Made by a program: the position numbers and the translations under genes. Below the pieces are notes generated by a model. That model was not told the origin of the DNA. It did not search any database and saw only the letters and a list, made by a program, of their open reading frames with translations. Positions 20,401 through 28,084 of a stretch of 41,438 bases of DNA are shown here, piece by piece. Origin of the DNA: an uncultured Clostridia bacterium (GTDB taxonomy: Bacteria; Bacillota; Clostridia; TANB77; CAG-508). The stretch spans positions 1 to 41,438 of the forward strand of contig CANRKM010000002.1 in the NCBI GenBank assembly GCA_947631225.1, in the 5' to 3' direction. The stretch's first letter is position 1. Every line of letters starts with the position of its first letter.

Positions 20401-21112
20401 TTTAAGTGAAAGTTACTCAGTTGTTGAGCGTTCAATTGATGATTTAGGTGGTGCAGAATTTGAGGTTAAATATGAATTAGTTGTTAACAACAAATCAGAA
20501 TTAGATTATGCAAATAAAGACTACTATGTAATAGGAGATAAGGGAGATAGTGAATGTGTTAAAACAAAAATAACAGAAATTATAGATTATACTTCATCAG
20601 GAGAAGAATGTACTTATAAAGATAATGATAAATTATATTTGGTAGATGAATATGATTTATACAGTAGTGGTGTAAAATATAATAAAGATGAGCACTATGT
20701 ACCTGAAACGAATGAATACAATAAAGAATATGGACAAAAAATATTAATACCAAAAGATGGAGAATTAACACCAGAAAAAGCAGGAGGAAAATCATCTGAA
20801 ACATATGATATAACAGTTACTGAATTAATAAATGGTAGAGAAGATAATTTAGGAATAGAAAATTATTCAGAAATTATAGGATTTGTAAATTCAACATTTA
20901 CTAAACAGTATGCAAGTAGAGAAGGAAACTACAAGTTTGGAGATGATGTTGATGCTCCAGTTGGAACAAACGAGAGGGATAACGCAGGTTGCATAACACA
21001 AATAACACCTAGTACAGGTGAAAATAGAAGTTACACTATTTATATAGTAGGAGTAGTAATGCTAGTTGTGATAGCAGGAGGAATTATTGTAATAAAAAAA
21101 TTTGTAATATAA
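14486..21112 (+). CDS. Giant SpaA/CnaB-repeat surface protein with TPSTG sorting-like signal
   Basis: This 2208-aa protein has a signal peptide (1-27, ending ADICIA before END). An unrecognised N-terminal region (30-390) contains conserved-looking Trp and Cys. Six CnaB/SpaA-type repeats start near 393, 520, 650, 786, 920 and 1060. Each has a K-(V/Q/K/T/I)-(D/N) first strand and a YE near the end (for example YYIYETKAGSGYD), the Lys and Glu positions used for intramolecular isopeptide bonds in this fold. Two SdrD B-like domains start near 1200 (GKVWEDVAPD) and 1649 (SGSVFEDGKVD). The C-terminus is TPSTGENRSY, a hydrophobic helix and KKFVI, resembling a sortase signal. ATG 14486 is chosen for AAGGGG 8 nt upstream; GTG 14477 is too close. 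Probably cotranscribed with the 1696-aa protein as a surface pair. No sortase gene is in the window. Confidence 0.85.
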   Translation: MIKKLKYLMIIIVSIIICWGIADICIAENDTFSANGSIVQYNGRNLHIDDLSYLLSENQDFVGKFLNSDVFLNKYLSVNSDDRRYAPFESGGVKYRAGICWRHDQGNRGSANYLVTGQIEVKWDEAQGKMVAISRGEYGEKEVKSDYATELSYVLYLNQAKGIDYESSKFKDYIVHYLNKKSEVTNKKWINYPEEFDSMNGSVEDRGIGSEYEQELKNYTNELQNYKKITKVDTKGELMERPNYDFSKIIDNQKANYRVVGPFKMEWGGTALKEKGITVNGTPCTLDKNSILYTYSQGKNKEDYKDPTVWSNKCSDIKSGHSFFLAIRKNYLPEGNKDYKIVFNQKPVKYYRGKILFLESAMRQQNSLQASTTAKEESEEAFVEYKVRHIVEGKITIQKVDRETKTAIKGVQLKIYGVINAKNKGWVQDDGSLGEYSNAKTFTTNANGNASFDKVKEGKYYIYETKAGSGYDLNAQRDYFPDSDDPNRFAGKKEYGYAVYLGTKTSKYNNITLTCNQYHSGKITIYKQDSENSTKIDGVGLKIYGVLTDGVTKGWLKSDLSLSENFSDAKEWKTKDGGKLTLNNLRRGHYYVYESTAAPGYDLEAQRIAYADSKDKDVGFAGNKQYGSMVYLGKIDGNYIAREKTYKQYPRKLTITKKDKDTGEVVQNVKVKVLVQANGKDGLYKKDTWGWLQSDGTIKSSMATINLGETGSKTIYKVPLGKYYVYETATGSEYYLEDQTGYKAKKPDGCNVTFFNENEEYALVKTSDFTDNKYLNLSIKATNRKGELTIIKKNGGDKLNGAEIKIYATGLKGGKTTSGWLKKNENKYEYVGYNDATTFTTGEVEKGEIILKGIEYGQYHIYETKAPEGYDITVQPGYHKKVDNAGQTSLGNNDWVYLGLASVNKGKSRVVNIEVSNLKPQITIHKTDLGSGENIENVGVKILVQLSQDAVYGGTTYKIGTWGWVKADGSISTAVNDAYTFVTDKEGNAIIKDIPYGTFYVYEVNTAKEYYLRDQSGYMSEKPLEYTGTFLNGEYAYLGSKVVANNAEEMSVTLEATNRKGELHITKIDEDYKEDLGLKEDLVLPRVEMKIYGTELDGDQTSGWLRKEENLYKYTTYEEATTFTTNDEGKIDLYGMKYGTYYVYETKAPEEYDIKKQDHYHEVQPGSKDLGEEDWAFLGKIDITNENNMINQTFSNKKVVELKGKVWEDVAPDVKNGASNNNIEDKDEQKIQGITVNLWNKKTGEKIATTTTNEQGEYIFNETTVNRKLSYWELAYSYVEFIYDNTKYITVSPFEGDDVSKNSKAQEKEVIQTGGERNKGQLYDGNLTGTVDPLPGRAVTYEGRNNAQTSELTKQSILANRDNKQDEKLLTSFFNADTYTIENINLGLMEKIEPTYTVGETLDYVKIVRGNYTFKYVYGDDAVYELASGGTGIQAPSTVPEVKLQNTSRSFTQKIYPSDIKYNYAIENSDKDKYKVYVVYKIYVKNTTNIYNEDVYSENGLYLDSLTNTYDTTRYELNNDDIGEGIRDEISRWTSSGNKATFNISGSNKKYEAGKGGIKGGETENTYIQFKVTDSALVDLVVKSKEELENIYKTAPTNAEIFGYHEYKRKDRNWVDWENNRNTKVYDHMSKSKDEHDGALGIKWSLFDTRTISGSVFEDGKVDNLNGEDRKDERVGNGTYDEGENKVQDVYVSLMAIDDGGNAEIARLYDNELIQSNGMWTTIPRLAVTKVDDNGNYSLKGVVPGKYYLKFTYGDGRIKYTDIEGNEISNDVGTTKGNEHQKIDSSYYKSTILTGKVKDATKVEINRSTTPVKTQITTSNDKWYLPDYKEENGNIIFSSSSNSIAVDYDGIYTDKNGNETSSESIINDRTTSDKEINYTSTQGKVLINAISPNMDVQFEYIADREMYLRASRDWSNKLINDCQNMCFGIIERPHVDLTLDKSISNIKITLSNGTTIINQNPSTQNISSSVRGLSESYSVVERSIDDLGGAEFEVKYELVVNNKSELDYANKDYYVIGDKGDSECVKTKITEIIDYTSSGEECTYKDNDKLYLVDEYDLYSSGVKYNKDEHYVPETNEYNKEYGQKILIPKDGELTPEKAGGKSSETYDITVTELINGREDNLGIENYSEIIGFVNSTFTKQYASREGNYKFGDDVDAPVGTNERDNAGCITQITPSTGENRSYTIYIVGVVMLVVIAGGIIVIKKFVI

Positions 21113-21143
21113 TTCTTTAAAAAATTTATGTCATCTTTTTGAC

Positions 21144-21183
21144 AAAGAAAAGTCTAGAATATTTCTGGACTTTTCTTTTTTTT
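21144..21183 (+). terminator. Rho-independent terminator of the surface-protein operon
   Basis: AAAGAAAAGTCTAGA (21144-21158) pairs with TCTGGACTTTTCTTT (21164-21178), with one G-U pair and a 5-nt loop. A continuous T run to 21183 follows. Confidence 0.9.
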
Positions 21184-21300
21184 AAATAATTGATATTACC
21201 ATTAATTAATAAATACTTGAGCTTTTCTATAATTTATGATAAAATACCTAAAGTTAAAAATGTAAAAAAGACTTATACCTTGGAAGGAATGAAGGCAAAT

Positions 21301-23118
21301 ATGAACGAATATCAAAAATATATAAGAAACTTTAGCATAATAGCACATATTGACCATGGAAAGTCAACATTAGCAGATAGATTAATAGAACTTACAGGAA
21401 GTTTATCTAAAAGGGAAATGGCTTCTCAGGTTTTAGACAATATGGATATAGAGCGAGAAAGAGGAATAACAATTAAGGCACAATCTGTAAGAATGAAATA
21501 CAAGGCTAAAGATGGACGAGAATATACATTTAATTTAATAGATACTCCTGGACATGTAGATTTTAATTATGAGGTATCAAGAAGTTTGGCTGCATGTGAT
21601 GGAGCAATTTTAATTGTAGATAGTACACAAGGAGTAGAAGCACAAACATTAGCAAATGTTTATTTAGCAATAGACAATAATTTAGAAATTTTACCTGTTA
21701 TAAATAAAATAGATTTACCTAGTAGTAGACCCAAAGAAGTACAAAAAGAAATAGAAGACATAATTGGAATTCCTGCCGTAGGATGTCCATGTATTTCAGC
21801 GAAAACAGGGTTAAATGTAGAAGACGTTTTAGAAAAAATAGTAACAGATTTGCCTCAGCCAAAAGGTGACGAAGAGGCAAAAACAAAATGTTTAATATTT
21901 GATTCATATTATGATAATTATAAAGGTGCAGTTGCATATGTAAGATTAATAGATGGGAAAGTAAAAGTAGGAGACGAAATTACACTTATGCAAGCAAAGA
22001 AAGACTTTACTGTTACAGAAGTTGGATATTTTGCACCAGGAAGTTATATTCCCTCAAATGAGCTAAAGGCAGGAGAAGTAGGATACATAGCAGCAAGTAT
22101 AAAAAATTTATCTGAAATACATGTCGGAGATACAGTTACTTTAAAAAATAACCCTGCTGAGGAGCCTTTAAAAGGATACAAAAAAGTTCAGCCTATGGTA
22201 TATTGTGGAATTTACCCAATAGATGGAAGTGAATTTGAGGCATTAAAACAAGCTTTAGAAAAATTAAAACTAAATGATGCAGCTTTAGAATATGAAAAAG
22301 AAACTTCTGTAGCACTAGGTTATGGCTTTAGGTGTGGATTTTTAGGATTGCTTCACCTAGAGATAATACAAGAAAGACTAGATAGAGAATTTGATTTAGG
22401 TTTAATTACAACAGCACCATCAGTTATATACAAAGTACACAAAACAAATGGACAAGTGCTTGAAATTTATAATCCAGGAGATTTACCTGAGCCTGCTGAA
22501 ATTGCATATATTGAAGAACCGATAGTTACAGCAAATATATTTACGCCCAAAGAATATGTAGGGGGAATAATGGAAATGTGCCAAAATAGGCGTGGGATAT
22601 ATGTAGATATGCAGTACTTAGATGAAAATAGAGTAAATTTAATATATGAAATGCCGTTAAATGAAATAATTTACGACTTTTTTGATAATTTAAAATCAAA
22701 AACAAAAGGGTATGCATCATTTGATTATGAATTTAAAAAATACAAAGAGGCAAAACTTGTAAAATTGGATATACATGTAAATGGTGAAGCAGTAGATGCT
22801 TTGTCATTTATAGTACACAAAGACATGGCATATACAAGAGGAAAAAAGATGGTAGAAAAACTTAAAACAGTAATACCAAGACATTTATTTACAATTCCAC
22901 TTCAAGCAGTTGTAGGTGGAACTGTAATTGCAAGGGAAACAATTTCAGCATTGAGAAAAGATGTACTTGCAAAGTGTTATGGTGGAGATATAACCAGAAA
23001 GAAAAAACTTTTAGAAAAGCAAAAACGTGGTAAAGCAAGAATGAGGCAAATAGGAAAAGTAGAGATGCCACAAGAAGCATTTTTATCAGTTTTAAAACTT
23101 GATGATGAGTCAAAATAG
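21301..23118 (+). CDS. lepA: Elongation factor 4 (LepA), ribosomal back-translocase GTPase
   Basis: LepA binds the ribosome with GTP and remodels stalled or mis-translocated complexes. At 605 aa it is full length and colinear with the family: G1 loop [21 protein letters not shown] (switch region), DTPGHVDF (G3), NKIDLP (G4), SAKTG (G5), domain II, the EF-G-like domains, and the LepA-specific C-terminus with [20 protein letters not shown] cut as [18 protein letters not shown] 21301 is used because relatives begin just before [15 protein letters not shown] and GAAGG lies 5 nt upstream. The frame is open to 21190, but the extra N-terminus is not family-like. A TATAAT sits at 21228-21233 without a good -35. 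In this genome LepA is of interest because of the apparent frequent +1 recoding, though no functional link is shown. Confidence 0.97.
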   Translation: MNEYQKYIRNFSIIAHIDHGKSTLADRLIELTGSLSKREMASQVLDNMDIERERGITIKAQSVRMKYKAKDGREYTFNLIDTPGHVDFNYEVSRSLAACDGAILIVDSTQGVEAQTLANVYLAIDNNLEILPVINKIDLPSSRPKEVQKEIEDIIGIPAVGCPCISAKTGLNVEDVLEKIVTDLPQPKGDEEAKTKCLIFDSYYDNYKGAVAYVRLIDGKVKVGDEITLMQAKKDFTVTEVGYFAPGSYIPSNELKAGEVGYIAASIKNLSEIHVGDTVTLKNNPAEEPLKGYKKVQPMVYCGIYPIDGSEFEALKQALEKLKLNDAALEYEKETSVALGYGFRCGFLGLLHLEIIQERLDREFDLGLITTAPSVIYKVHKTNGQVLEIYNPGDLPEPAEIAYIEEPIVTANIFTPKEYVGGIMEMCQNRRGIYVDMQYLDENRVNLIYEMPLNEIIYDFFDNLKSKTKGYASFDYEFKKYKEAKLVKLDIHVNGEAVDALSFIVHKDMAYTRGKKMVEKLKTVIPRHLFTIPLQAVVGGTVIARETISALRKDVLAKCYGGDITRKKKLLEKQKRGKARMRQIGKVEMPQEAFLSVLKLDDESK

Positions 23119-23187
23119 GAAGATATAAAAAATAAGATATAATAAAAATATATTAAAATCAAACAAATAGAGAAAGAAGAATTAAAA

Positions 23188-23697
23188 ATGAAACAACACA
23201 TAGTTATGGTAGAGCCAGAAATACCACAAAATACAGGAAATATTGCAAGAACATGTGCAATAACAGGAGCTAAACTTCATTTAGTTCACCCTTTAGGATT
23301 TAAAATAGACGAAAAATCAGTAAGAAGAGCAGGTTTAGATTATTGGGACAAAATAGAAATTGAAGAACATAAATCGTTAGAAGAATTTTTGCAAAAATAT
23401 AATCCAGATGAGAATAACATGTTTTTTGCAACAACAAAAGGTAAAACAAAATATACAGATATAGATTATTCCAAAATGGATGAAGTTTTTGTACTGTATG
23501 GAAAGGAAACAAAAGGGTTACCAGAAGATTTACTACAAAAATATTTAGACAAAAAAACAATAAGAATACCAATGCTTCCAACTTTAAGATCATTAAATTT
23601 ATCAAATTCTGTTGCAATAATAACTTATGAAATTTTAAGACAGCATGATTTTGAAAATTTGCAAGGAATAAGCACATATTTTGATAAGAACATTTAA
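23188..23697 (+). CDS. trmL: tRNA (cytidine/uridine-34 2'-O)-methyltransferase TrmL
   Basis: This 169-aa SPOUT-class methyltransferase methylates the ribose of the wobble base in tRNA-Leu isoacceptors. Family motifs: EPEIPQNTGNIARTC (motif 1), LVHPLGF, RRAGLDYWD, LYGKETKGLP (motif 2) and IPMLPTLRSLNLSNSVAI (motif 3, the trefoil-knot SAM site). The length is standard. The start is ATG 23188 after an AGAAAGAAGA site. It lies 69 bp after lepA on the same strand. Confidence 0.95.
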   Translation: MKQHIVMVEPEIPQNTGNIARTCAITGAKLHLVHPLGFKIDEKSVRRAGLDYWDKIEIEEHKSLEEFLQKYNPDENNMFFATTKGKTKYTDIDYSKMDEVFVLYGKETKGLPEDLLQKYLDKKTIRIPMLPTLRSLNLSNSVAIITYEILRQHDFENLQGISTYFDKNI

Positions 23698-23772
23698 GGA
23701 TTTATACGGCACTAATTTGATAATAGAAATAATATAAAAATGAAAGTAAATAAAAAAAGAAAAGAGTAAAAA

Positions 23773-24561
23773 ATGCAAACAATAACAAGTAAAGAAAATG
23801 CTTTAATTAAGCAAATAATAAAATTAAAAGAAAAAAAACATAGAGATACCTATTGTAAATATTTAATAGAAGGTGTAAAATTAATAAAGGAAGCTATTCA
23901 GGAAAGTGCAAAAATAGATAAAATAATAATAAATGAAGATGCATTTGATAGTAATTTGTTGCAAAAATACTTGGGGCAAGATTTAGAAAAATTTGAATGT
24001 GTAAAAGTACCAAATAACATTTTTAAAATAATAACAGAAGTAGAAAATCCACAAGGTATTTTAGCAGTTGTAGAAAAAAAATCAAATAATGATCAAATAG
24101 ATTATACTCAAGACATAATTTTAGCTTTAGATGATATACAAGACCCAGGAAATCTTGGAACAATTATAAGAACCGCAGATAGTGTAGGTTTAAAGCAAAT
24201 TATAGTTTCAAAAGGAACTGTTGATGCATATAATTCTAAGGTTATTCGTTCTACAATGGGTGCGATATTTAGAGTGAAAATTATAACAGCCCAAGATTTT
24301 GCTAAGACTTTAGAACAAATAAAGAAAAAAAATTATGAAATAATGGTAACATCATTAGATACCAAAAAATCAATATATGATATTAATTTAAAAAATAAAA
24401 TAATAGTAATTGGAAATGAAGCAAATGGAGTTTCAAAAGAAATTATAAATTTAGCAGATGAAAAAGCTATAATTCCAATGCTTGGAAAAACAGAGAGCTT
24501 AAATGCCTCAGTTGCAACAGGAATAATTTTATATGAATATGTAAGGCAAAAGATAAAATAA
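23773..24561 (+). CDS. SpoU/TrmH-family rRNA 2'-O-methyltransferase (RlmB/TsnR-like)
   Basis: This 262-aa protein has the two-part layout of RlmB/TsnR-like enzymes: an N-terminal L30e-like RNA-binding domain (about 1-95: ALIKQIIKLKEKKHRD, YLIEGVKLIKEAI) and a C-terminal SpoU domain (about 105-262). SpoU motifs: DIQDPGNLGTIIRTADSVG, GNEANGVS, and SLNASVATGIILYE. Such enzymes 2'-O-methylate a loop nucleotide of 23S rRNA. The exact target cannot be set from sequence, so no symbol is given. It follows trmL by 75 bp. Confidence 0.93.
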   Translation: MQTITSKENALIKQIIKLKEKKHRDTYCKYLIEGVKLIKEAIQESAKIDKIIINEDAFDSNLLQKYLGQDLEKFECVKVPNNIFKIITEVENPQGILAVVEKKSNNDQIDYTQDIILALDDIQDPGNLGTIIRTADSVGLKQIIVSKGTVDAYNSKVIRSTMGAIFRVKIITAQDFAKTLEQIKKKNYEIMVTSLDTKKSIYDINLKNKIIVIGNEANGVSKEIINLADEKAIIPMLGKTESLNASVATGIILYEYVRQKIK

Positions 24562-24584
24562 ATTTAGAAAGAAAGGGTACATAA

Positions 24585-25049
24585 ATGGATAAAGATAATA
24601 GTAAAGCTTATTCAGAAGTAGTTGAAATTCTAAAATTAATAGATGATGAAAAATTATTAGAAGCACTTCCAATGGAGATGTTAGAAGTAATAAAGTCAAA
24701 GGCTGATCCTGAATATAAACCGCAAATATCCTCGGAAATATTATTAGATGAGCAAAATCTACAACCAGAGACTTTACCTATTCTTTCTTGGATTGCTATG
24801 AAATATTGGAATATAGATGGGGAACACAAGGATATACAGCAAGAAGAAAATAAAATGCAAATCGAAAAAGAAGAAAATAAAGTACAAATCGAAAAACAAG
24901 AAAATCTAAATAATTTAAAAGATGAAGAAAGCAAAATAAAAGAAATAAATACAGTATTACCAATTGCACATGATCAATTAAAATGGTATGAAAAAATAAA
25001 AATAAAAATTTTAGAATTTATTAATAAACTTTTTAAAAGAAACAAATAG
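24585..25049 (+). CDS. Conserved hypothetical protein with coiled-coil segment
   Basis: This 154-aa protein has an N-terminal segment (EILKLIDDEKLLEALPMEML, then IKSKADPEYKP, LLDEQNLQPETLPILSWI) resembling a short conserved protein I have seen next to housekeeping genes in Clostridia. I know no function for it. Residues 85-125 are a Gln/Glu/Lys-rich, coiled-coil-like stretch with a repeated MQIEKEENK/VQIEKQENL unit, and the C-terminus is basic (KINKLFKRNK region). There is no signal peptide. It starts 24 bp after the methyltransferase and ends 15 bp before the next gene, so an operon is likely. Confidence 0.7.
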   Translation: MDKDNSKAYSEVVEILKLIDDEKLLEALPMEMLEVIKSKADPEYKPQISSEILLDEQNLQPETLPILSWIAMKYWNIDGEHKDIQQEENKMQIEKEENKVQIEKQENLNNLKDEESKIKEINTVLPIAHDQLKWYEKIKIKILEFINKLFKRNK

Positions 25050-25064
25050 GAAGGATAAAATTTT

Positions 25065-25916
25065 ATGAGACCAGTTATAGAAAAGCAAAAATTTGAAATA
25101 AGGCATATAGTCTATATGGTACTTATCATTATTTGTTTGATATCTATAGGAATAGCAGTATATATGCAGTTTTTTAGAAATGAAAAATTAGGAATAATAT
25201 TTGGAATAACAAGTGAAAAAGAAGATGAAGAATATAAAAGCTTAAAAGAAAATTTTTTAAATATATTTACTAATGATATAGATACAGTGGAGGCATATAC
25301 GGGAAATGTAAAAAAGATAAGAAACGAACAAAATTTGGTTTTAACAGCATATAATATTCAAGAACAAGATGTCAATTATACATTAGATGTAAAAATACCA
25401 TATTTTAATATAAATGAAAACATTCCAAAAGAAATTAACCAAGAAATTAAATCTATATTTAAAGACAAAGTAGATAGTATAAAAAGTTCAAATACAACTA
25501 AAAATAGAATTTTTAATATAAGATATAAGACATACATTAATAACGAAAATTTATCTTTAATTATTATGTCTGAATTAAAAGAAGGAAATAATAATGAAAG
25601 AATAATAATAAAAACATATAATTATAATTTAAGAGAAAATAGAAAAGTTAAAATTGACGAAATATTAAGTAAAAAAAATATAGATATAAATAATGCTAAT
25701 AATCAAATAAAACAAGAAGTAAATAAATCACAGGAGCAAAATATACGATTAAGAAATGCAGGATATGATGCAAATGTAAGAGATGTTGAAGCAGATACAT
25801 ACAAAATACAAAATGCAGAAGAATTTTTTATTGGACAAAATGGATATTTGTATGTTGTGTATCCATATGGAAATACAGAGCTTACAAGTGAAATGGATGT
25901 AATAATTTTTAGATAA
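25065..25916 (+). CDS. Membrane-anchored protein with DUF4163/DUF3298-like outer domain
   Basis: This 283-aa protein has one N-terminal membrane helix (about 17-36) preceded by a basic stretch, so the rest faces outside. Residues 95-280 have a feel of the RsiV/PdaC-type DUF4163-DUF3298 region: LDVKIPYFNIN and NINEEINQ-like start, NLSLIIMSEL strand, TYNYNLRENRKVKIDEIL, and a final FFIGQNGYLYVVYPYGN strand. In other Firmicutes this region occurs in lysozyme-sensing anti-sigma factors and in peptidoglycan deacetylases. No catalytic deacetylase domain is present here. The assignment is by pattern only. It ends an operon at a strong terminator. Confidence 0.6.
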   Translation: MRPVIEKQKFEIRHIVYMVLIIICLISIGIAVYMQFFRNEKLGIIFGITSEKEDEEYKSLKENFLNIFTNDIDTVEAYTGNVKKIRNEQNLVLTAYNIQEQDVNYTLDVKIPYFNINENIPKEINQEIKSIFKDKVDSIKSSNTTKNRIFNIRYKTYINNENLSLIIMSELKEGNNNERIIIKTYNYNLRENRKVKIDEILSKKNIDINNANNQIKQEVNKSQEQNIRLRNAGYDANVRDVEADTYKIQNAEEFFIGQNGYLYVVYPYGNTELTSEMDVIIFR

Positions 25917-25947
25917 AAAAAGAGAAGTGGTGGGCACTTCTCTTTTT
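25917..25947. terminator. Strong bidirectional terminator
   Basis: AAAAAGAGAAGTG (25917-25929) pairs perfectly with CACTTCTCTTTTT (25935-25947) around a 5-nt loop. A and T runs on either side let it work for both the plus-strand operon and the convergent htrA gene. Confidence 0.9.
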
Positions 25948-25971
25948 GAAAATAAAAGGGGATGTTTTTCG

Positions 25972-26003
25972 TTTATAGATAATTATTTTCAATTATCTAT
26001 AAA
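25972..26003. repeat. 13-bp perfect inverted repeat downstream of htrA
   Basis: TTTATAGATAATT (25972-25984) and AATTATCTATAAA (25991-26003) are exact complements around a 6-nt loop. It lies 65 bp past the htrA stop on the minus strand and could be a second hairpin stabilising or ending that transcript. The stem is almost all A-T. Confidence 0.5.
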
Positions 26004-26067
26004 ATAATATACAATATAAATTTGTCCATTGTGTGAACTTAAGGTGAAAAATAATTACATATAAAAA

Positions 26068-27304
26068 TTAATTTGAATTTTGTTCACCTAAAGTTAAGTT
26101 AATATCTTTTTCTTGACCATCACGATTTACTTTTAATTTAATTGTATCTCCGATAGAATGTTTATTTTTAACTTCATTTAATTCATCCATTTTTGTAATT
26201 TTTTGACCATCAGCTTCAATAATTACATCTCCAACTTTTAGTCCGGCTTTTTCAGCAGCTGAAAATTCATCAACTGAAACTACATAAACACCTACAACTA
26301 AGTTATATCTATTAGCTGTTTCTTCATTTAGATCTCTACCAGAAATACCAATATATGGTCTTTTTACATGTTTATATTCGATTAATTGATCAATTATATC
26401 TGTTGTAGAATTGATAGGTATTGCAAATCCAATTCCTTCAACACCAGTACTTGAAACTTTTAGAGTGTTAATTCCAATAACTTGCCCCTGACTATTAACT
26501 AATGCTCCACCACTATTTCCAGAATTTATTGCAGCATCTGTTTGAATGCATGTATAAGTTGTATTTCCTTCAGTGTCTTGAACTTCTCTATTTAAAGCAC
26601 TTACAACACCACAAGTAATAGTTGTTCCTAAATCTAGTGGATTTCCAACAGCCATTGCAAATTCACCAACTTTAACAGAATCAGAATCTGCAAATTCAGC
26701 AGCAGTTAAATCATTTTTGTCAATTTTTAAAACCGCTAAATCTGTTTGTGAATCTTTTCCTACAACTTTGGCATCATATTGAGTTTCATCTCCATATAAA
26801 GTAACTTTTAAAGATGTTGCCTCTGAAATATCATAATATGTTGACTCAGAAGAAGAATCTACAACGTGGTTATTTGTAACAATATAACCATCTTCACTAA
26901 TAATTATTCCAGAACCTGATGCTTGTGCTTCAGATGTAGAAGTACCTCCACCAAACATACTAAAAAATGGATTTGAACTTGTTACATTATAAGTAATAGA
27001 AATTCCAACAATTGATGGCAAAATTTTACTTGCAGCATAAACAGAAGTATCTGAATATTTTGAAAGTGATACTAAATCATTATTTACAATGCCAGTATTT
27101 GTAGATGTATTTGTTGTTTGGTAATAGCTTCTCGTTCCACCGACAAGCTTAGTTTTTATACTTGGAACTCCAAAACAAGTTCCGAATAACTAATGCACAA
27201 CCTAAAGCTCCACCTAAAAATGGAATTGCAAAGTCTTTTCCAAATGACTTGTTATAACTTTTATTATTGTTAATTACATTTTTAAATTCATCATTTTGAT
27301 TCAT
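26068..27304 (-). CDS. htrA: HtrA/DegP-like serine protease, read through one CGGA +1 site
   Basis: This membrane-anchored trypsin-like protease degrades or refolds damaged exported proteins. ATG 27304 has GGAGG 8 nt upstream. Frame 1 codes 40 residues ending GGALGCALVI, then meets CGG (27182-27184). With the C dropped it reads GTCFGVPSIKTKL and continues through the protease to the stop at 26068. The total is 411 aa. The break lies within the single membrane helix, so the frame-1 piece alone would be a 50-residue stub. Catalytic residues in the joined protein are H146 (TNNHVVD), D188 (TDLAVLKID) and S264 (NSGNSGGAL). A C-terminal PDZ domain (about 310-405) contains AEKAGLKVGDVI. The larger piece alone would lack the membrane anchor. 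Monocistronic and convergent with the upstream operon. Confidence 0.88.
27181..27184 (-). other. CGGA +1 recoding site in htrA
   Basis: Frame 0 reads GTT ATT CGG AAC TTG and stops 10 codons after CGG. Omitting the C at 27184 gives GTT ATT GGA ACT TGT (V-I-G-T-C), completing the membrane helix and entering the protease frame. Confidence 0.75.
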
Positions 27305-27504
27305 AAAAATAACCTCCAATTTAGTATTATAATAATTTTTATATTATATTACAATATGTTTGTGAAAATATTGTGAAAAAAATGTTATAAATTAATGGTA
27401 TTTTGAAAAAAATTCCATTAATTTAAAATTAGAATATAAATTTTTAAAAGAAACATAATAAAAAAAGCAAGAAATTGCAAAAAAGAATGGGAGGTATTAC
27501 CAAA

Positions 27505-27669
27505 ATGGATAATAAACAAAAAATTAATTGTACAGTAGAAAGTTGCAAATATAATAATGGCCAAAAACAACTTTGTGAGTTAGATGCGATAATAGTAACA
27601 CCAAAGGAAAATGTTCACACAGCTAATCCAGATGAATCTGAATGTTCAAGTTATGAATGTTGTGAATAG
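27505..27669 (+). CDS. DUF1540 Cys-rich mini-protein
   Basis: This 54-aa protein has the DUF1540 pattern: INCTVESCKYN, a short gap, LCELDAIIV, and SECSSYECCE, giving six Cys that could bind metal. DUF1540 proteins are small, often sporulation-associated in Firmicutes, with unknown function. The start is ATG 27505, which has GGGAGG 10 nt upstream. The longer in-frame version from 27475 would place that Shine-Dalgarno inside the gene. Confidence 0.85.
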   Translation: MDNKQKINCTVESCKYNNGQKQLCELDAIIVTPKENVHTANPDESECSSYECCE

Positions 27670-27704
27670 GAAGTTAAGTTATTTTTTTAAAATTTAGTTT
27701 AATT

Positions 27705-27952
27705 TATCATTAGTATATAATTTTTCAAGATATATAAATGTGTGAATGAAGTAATATTAGAAATTCTTAGTAAAATTTTTGGGTAATGTTCGCTTAATTT
27801 TCATAAAAAATTATAAGTGAAAAATTATTAAATATTTTATTTAGAATTTTTTATGAAAATTATGAGTGAAAAGGTCCCAAAAATTTAATTTAGAATTTCT
27901 TAAATTACGTAATAATCCATTTTATATCTTGAAAAATTATATACTAATGATA
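27705..27952. mobile_element. MITE-like element with perfect 30-bp terminal inverted repeats
   Basis: A 30-bp sequence at 27705-27734 is the exact reverse complement of 27923-27952; they enclose 188 bp with no ORF. Each end begins with TA, consistent with a duplicated TA target of the kind made by IS630/Tc1-type transposases. Inside are further imperfect inverted repeats (TTTCATAAAAAATT against AATTTTTTATGAAA; AAATTTTTGGG against CCCAAAAATTT), so the whole 248 bp could fold into one long hairpin. No transposase is nearby, so it would be non-autonomous. A large structured RNA is the alternative. Confidence 0.65.
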
Positions 27953-28012
27953 TAAGAAATAGATATAAAAAATTGATACAATACATAAAATGGAAAAATT
28001 TTCTATAAAATA

Positions 28013-28041
28013 TTGCAAAATTTTCTAATTAATAGTATAAT
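28013..28041 (+). promoter_or_regulatory. Sigma-A type promoter for the glycosyltransferase gene
   Basis: TTGCAA (28013-28018) and TATAAT (28036-28041) are 17 bp apart, about 45 bp before the start at 28085. Between the MITE-like element and this promoter I see nothing else in the 415-bp gap. Confidence 0.7.
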
Positions 28042-28084
28042 ATTGTATGTGCATACATAAATATAATATAGAGAGGAAAAATAA

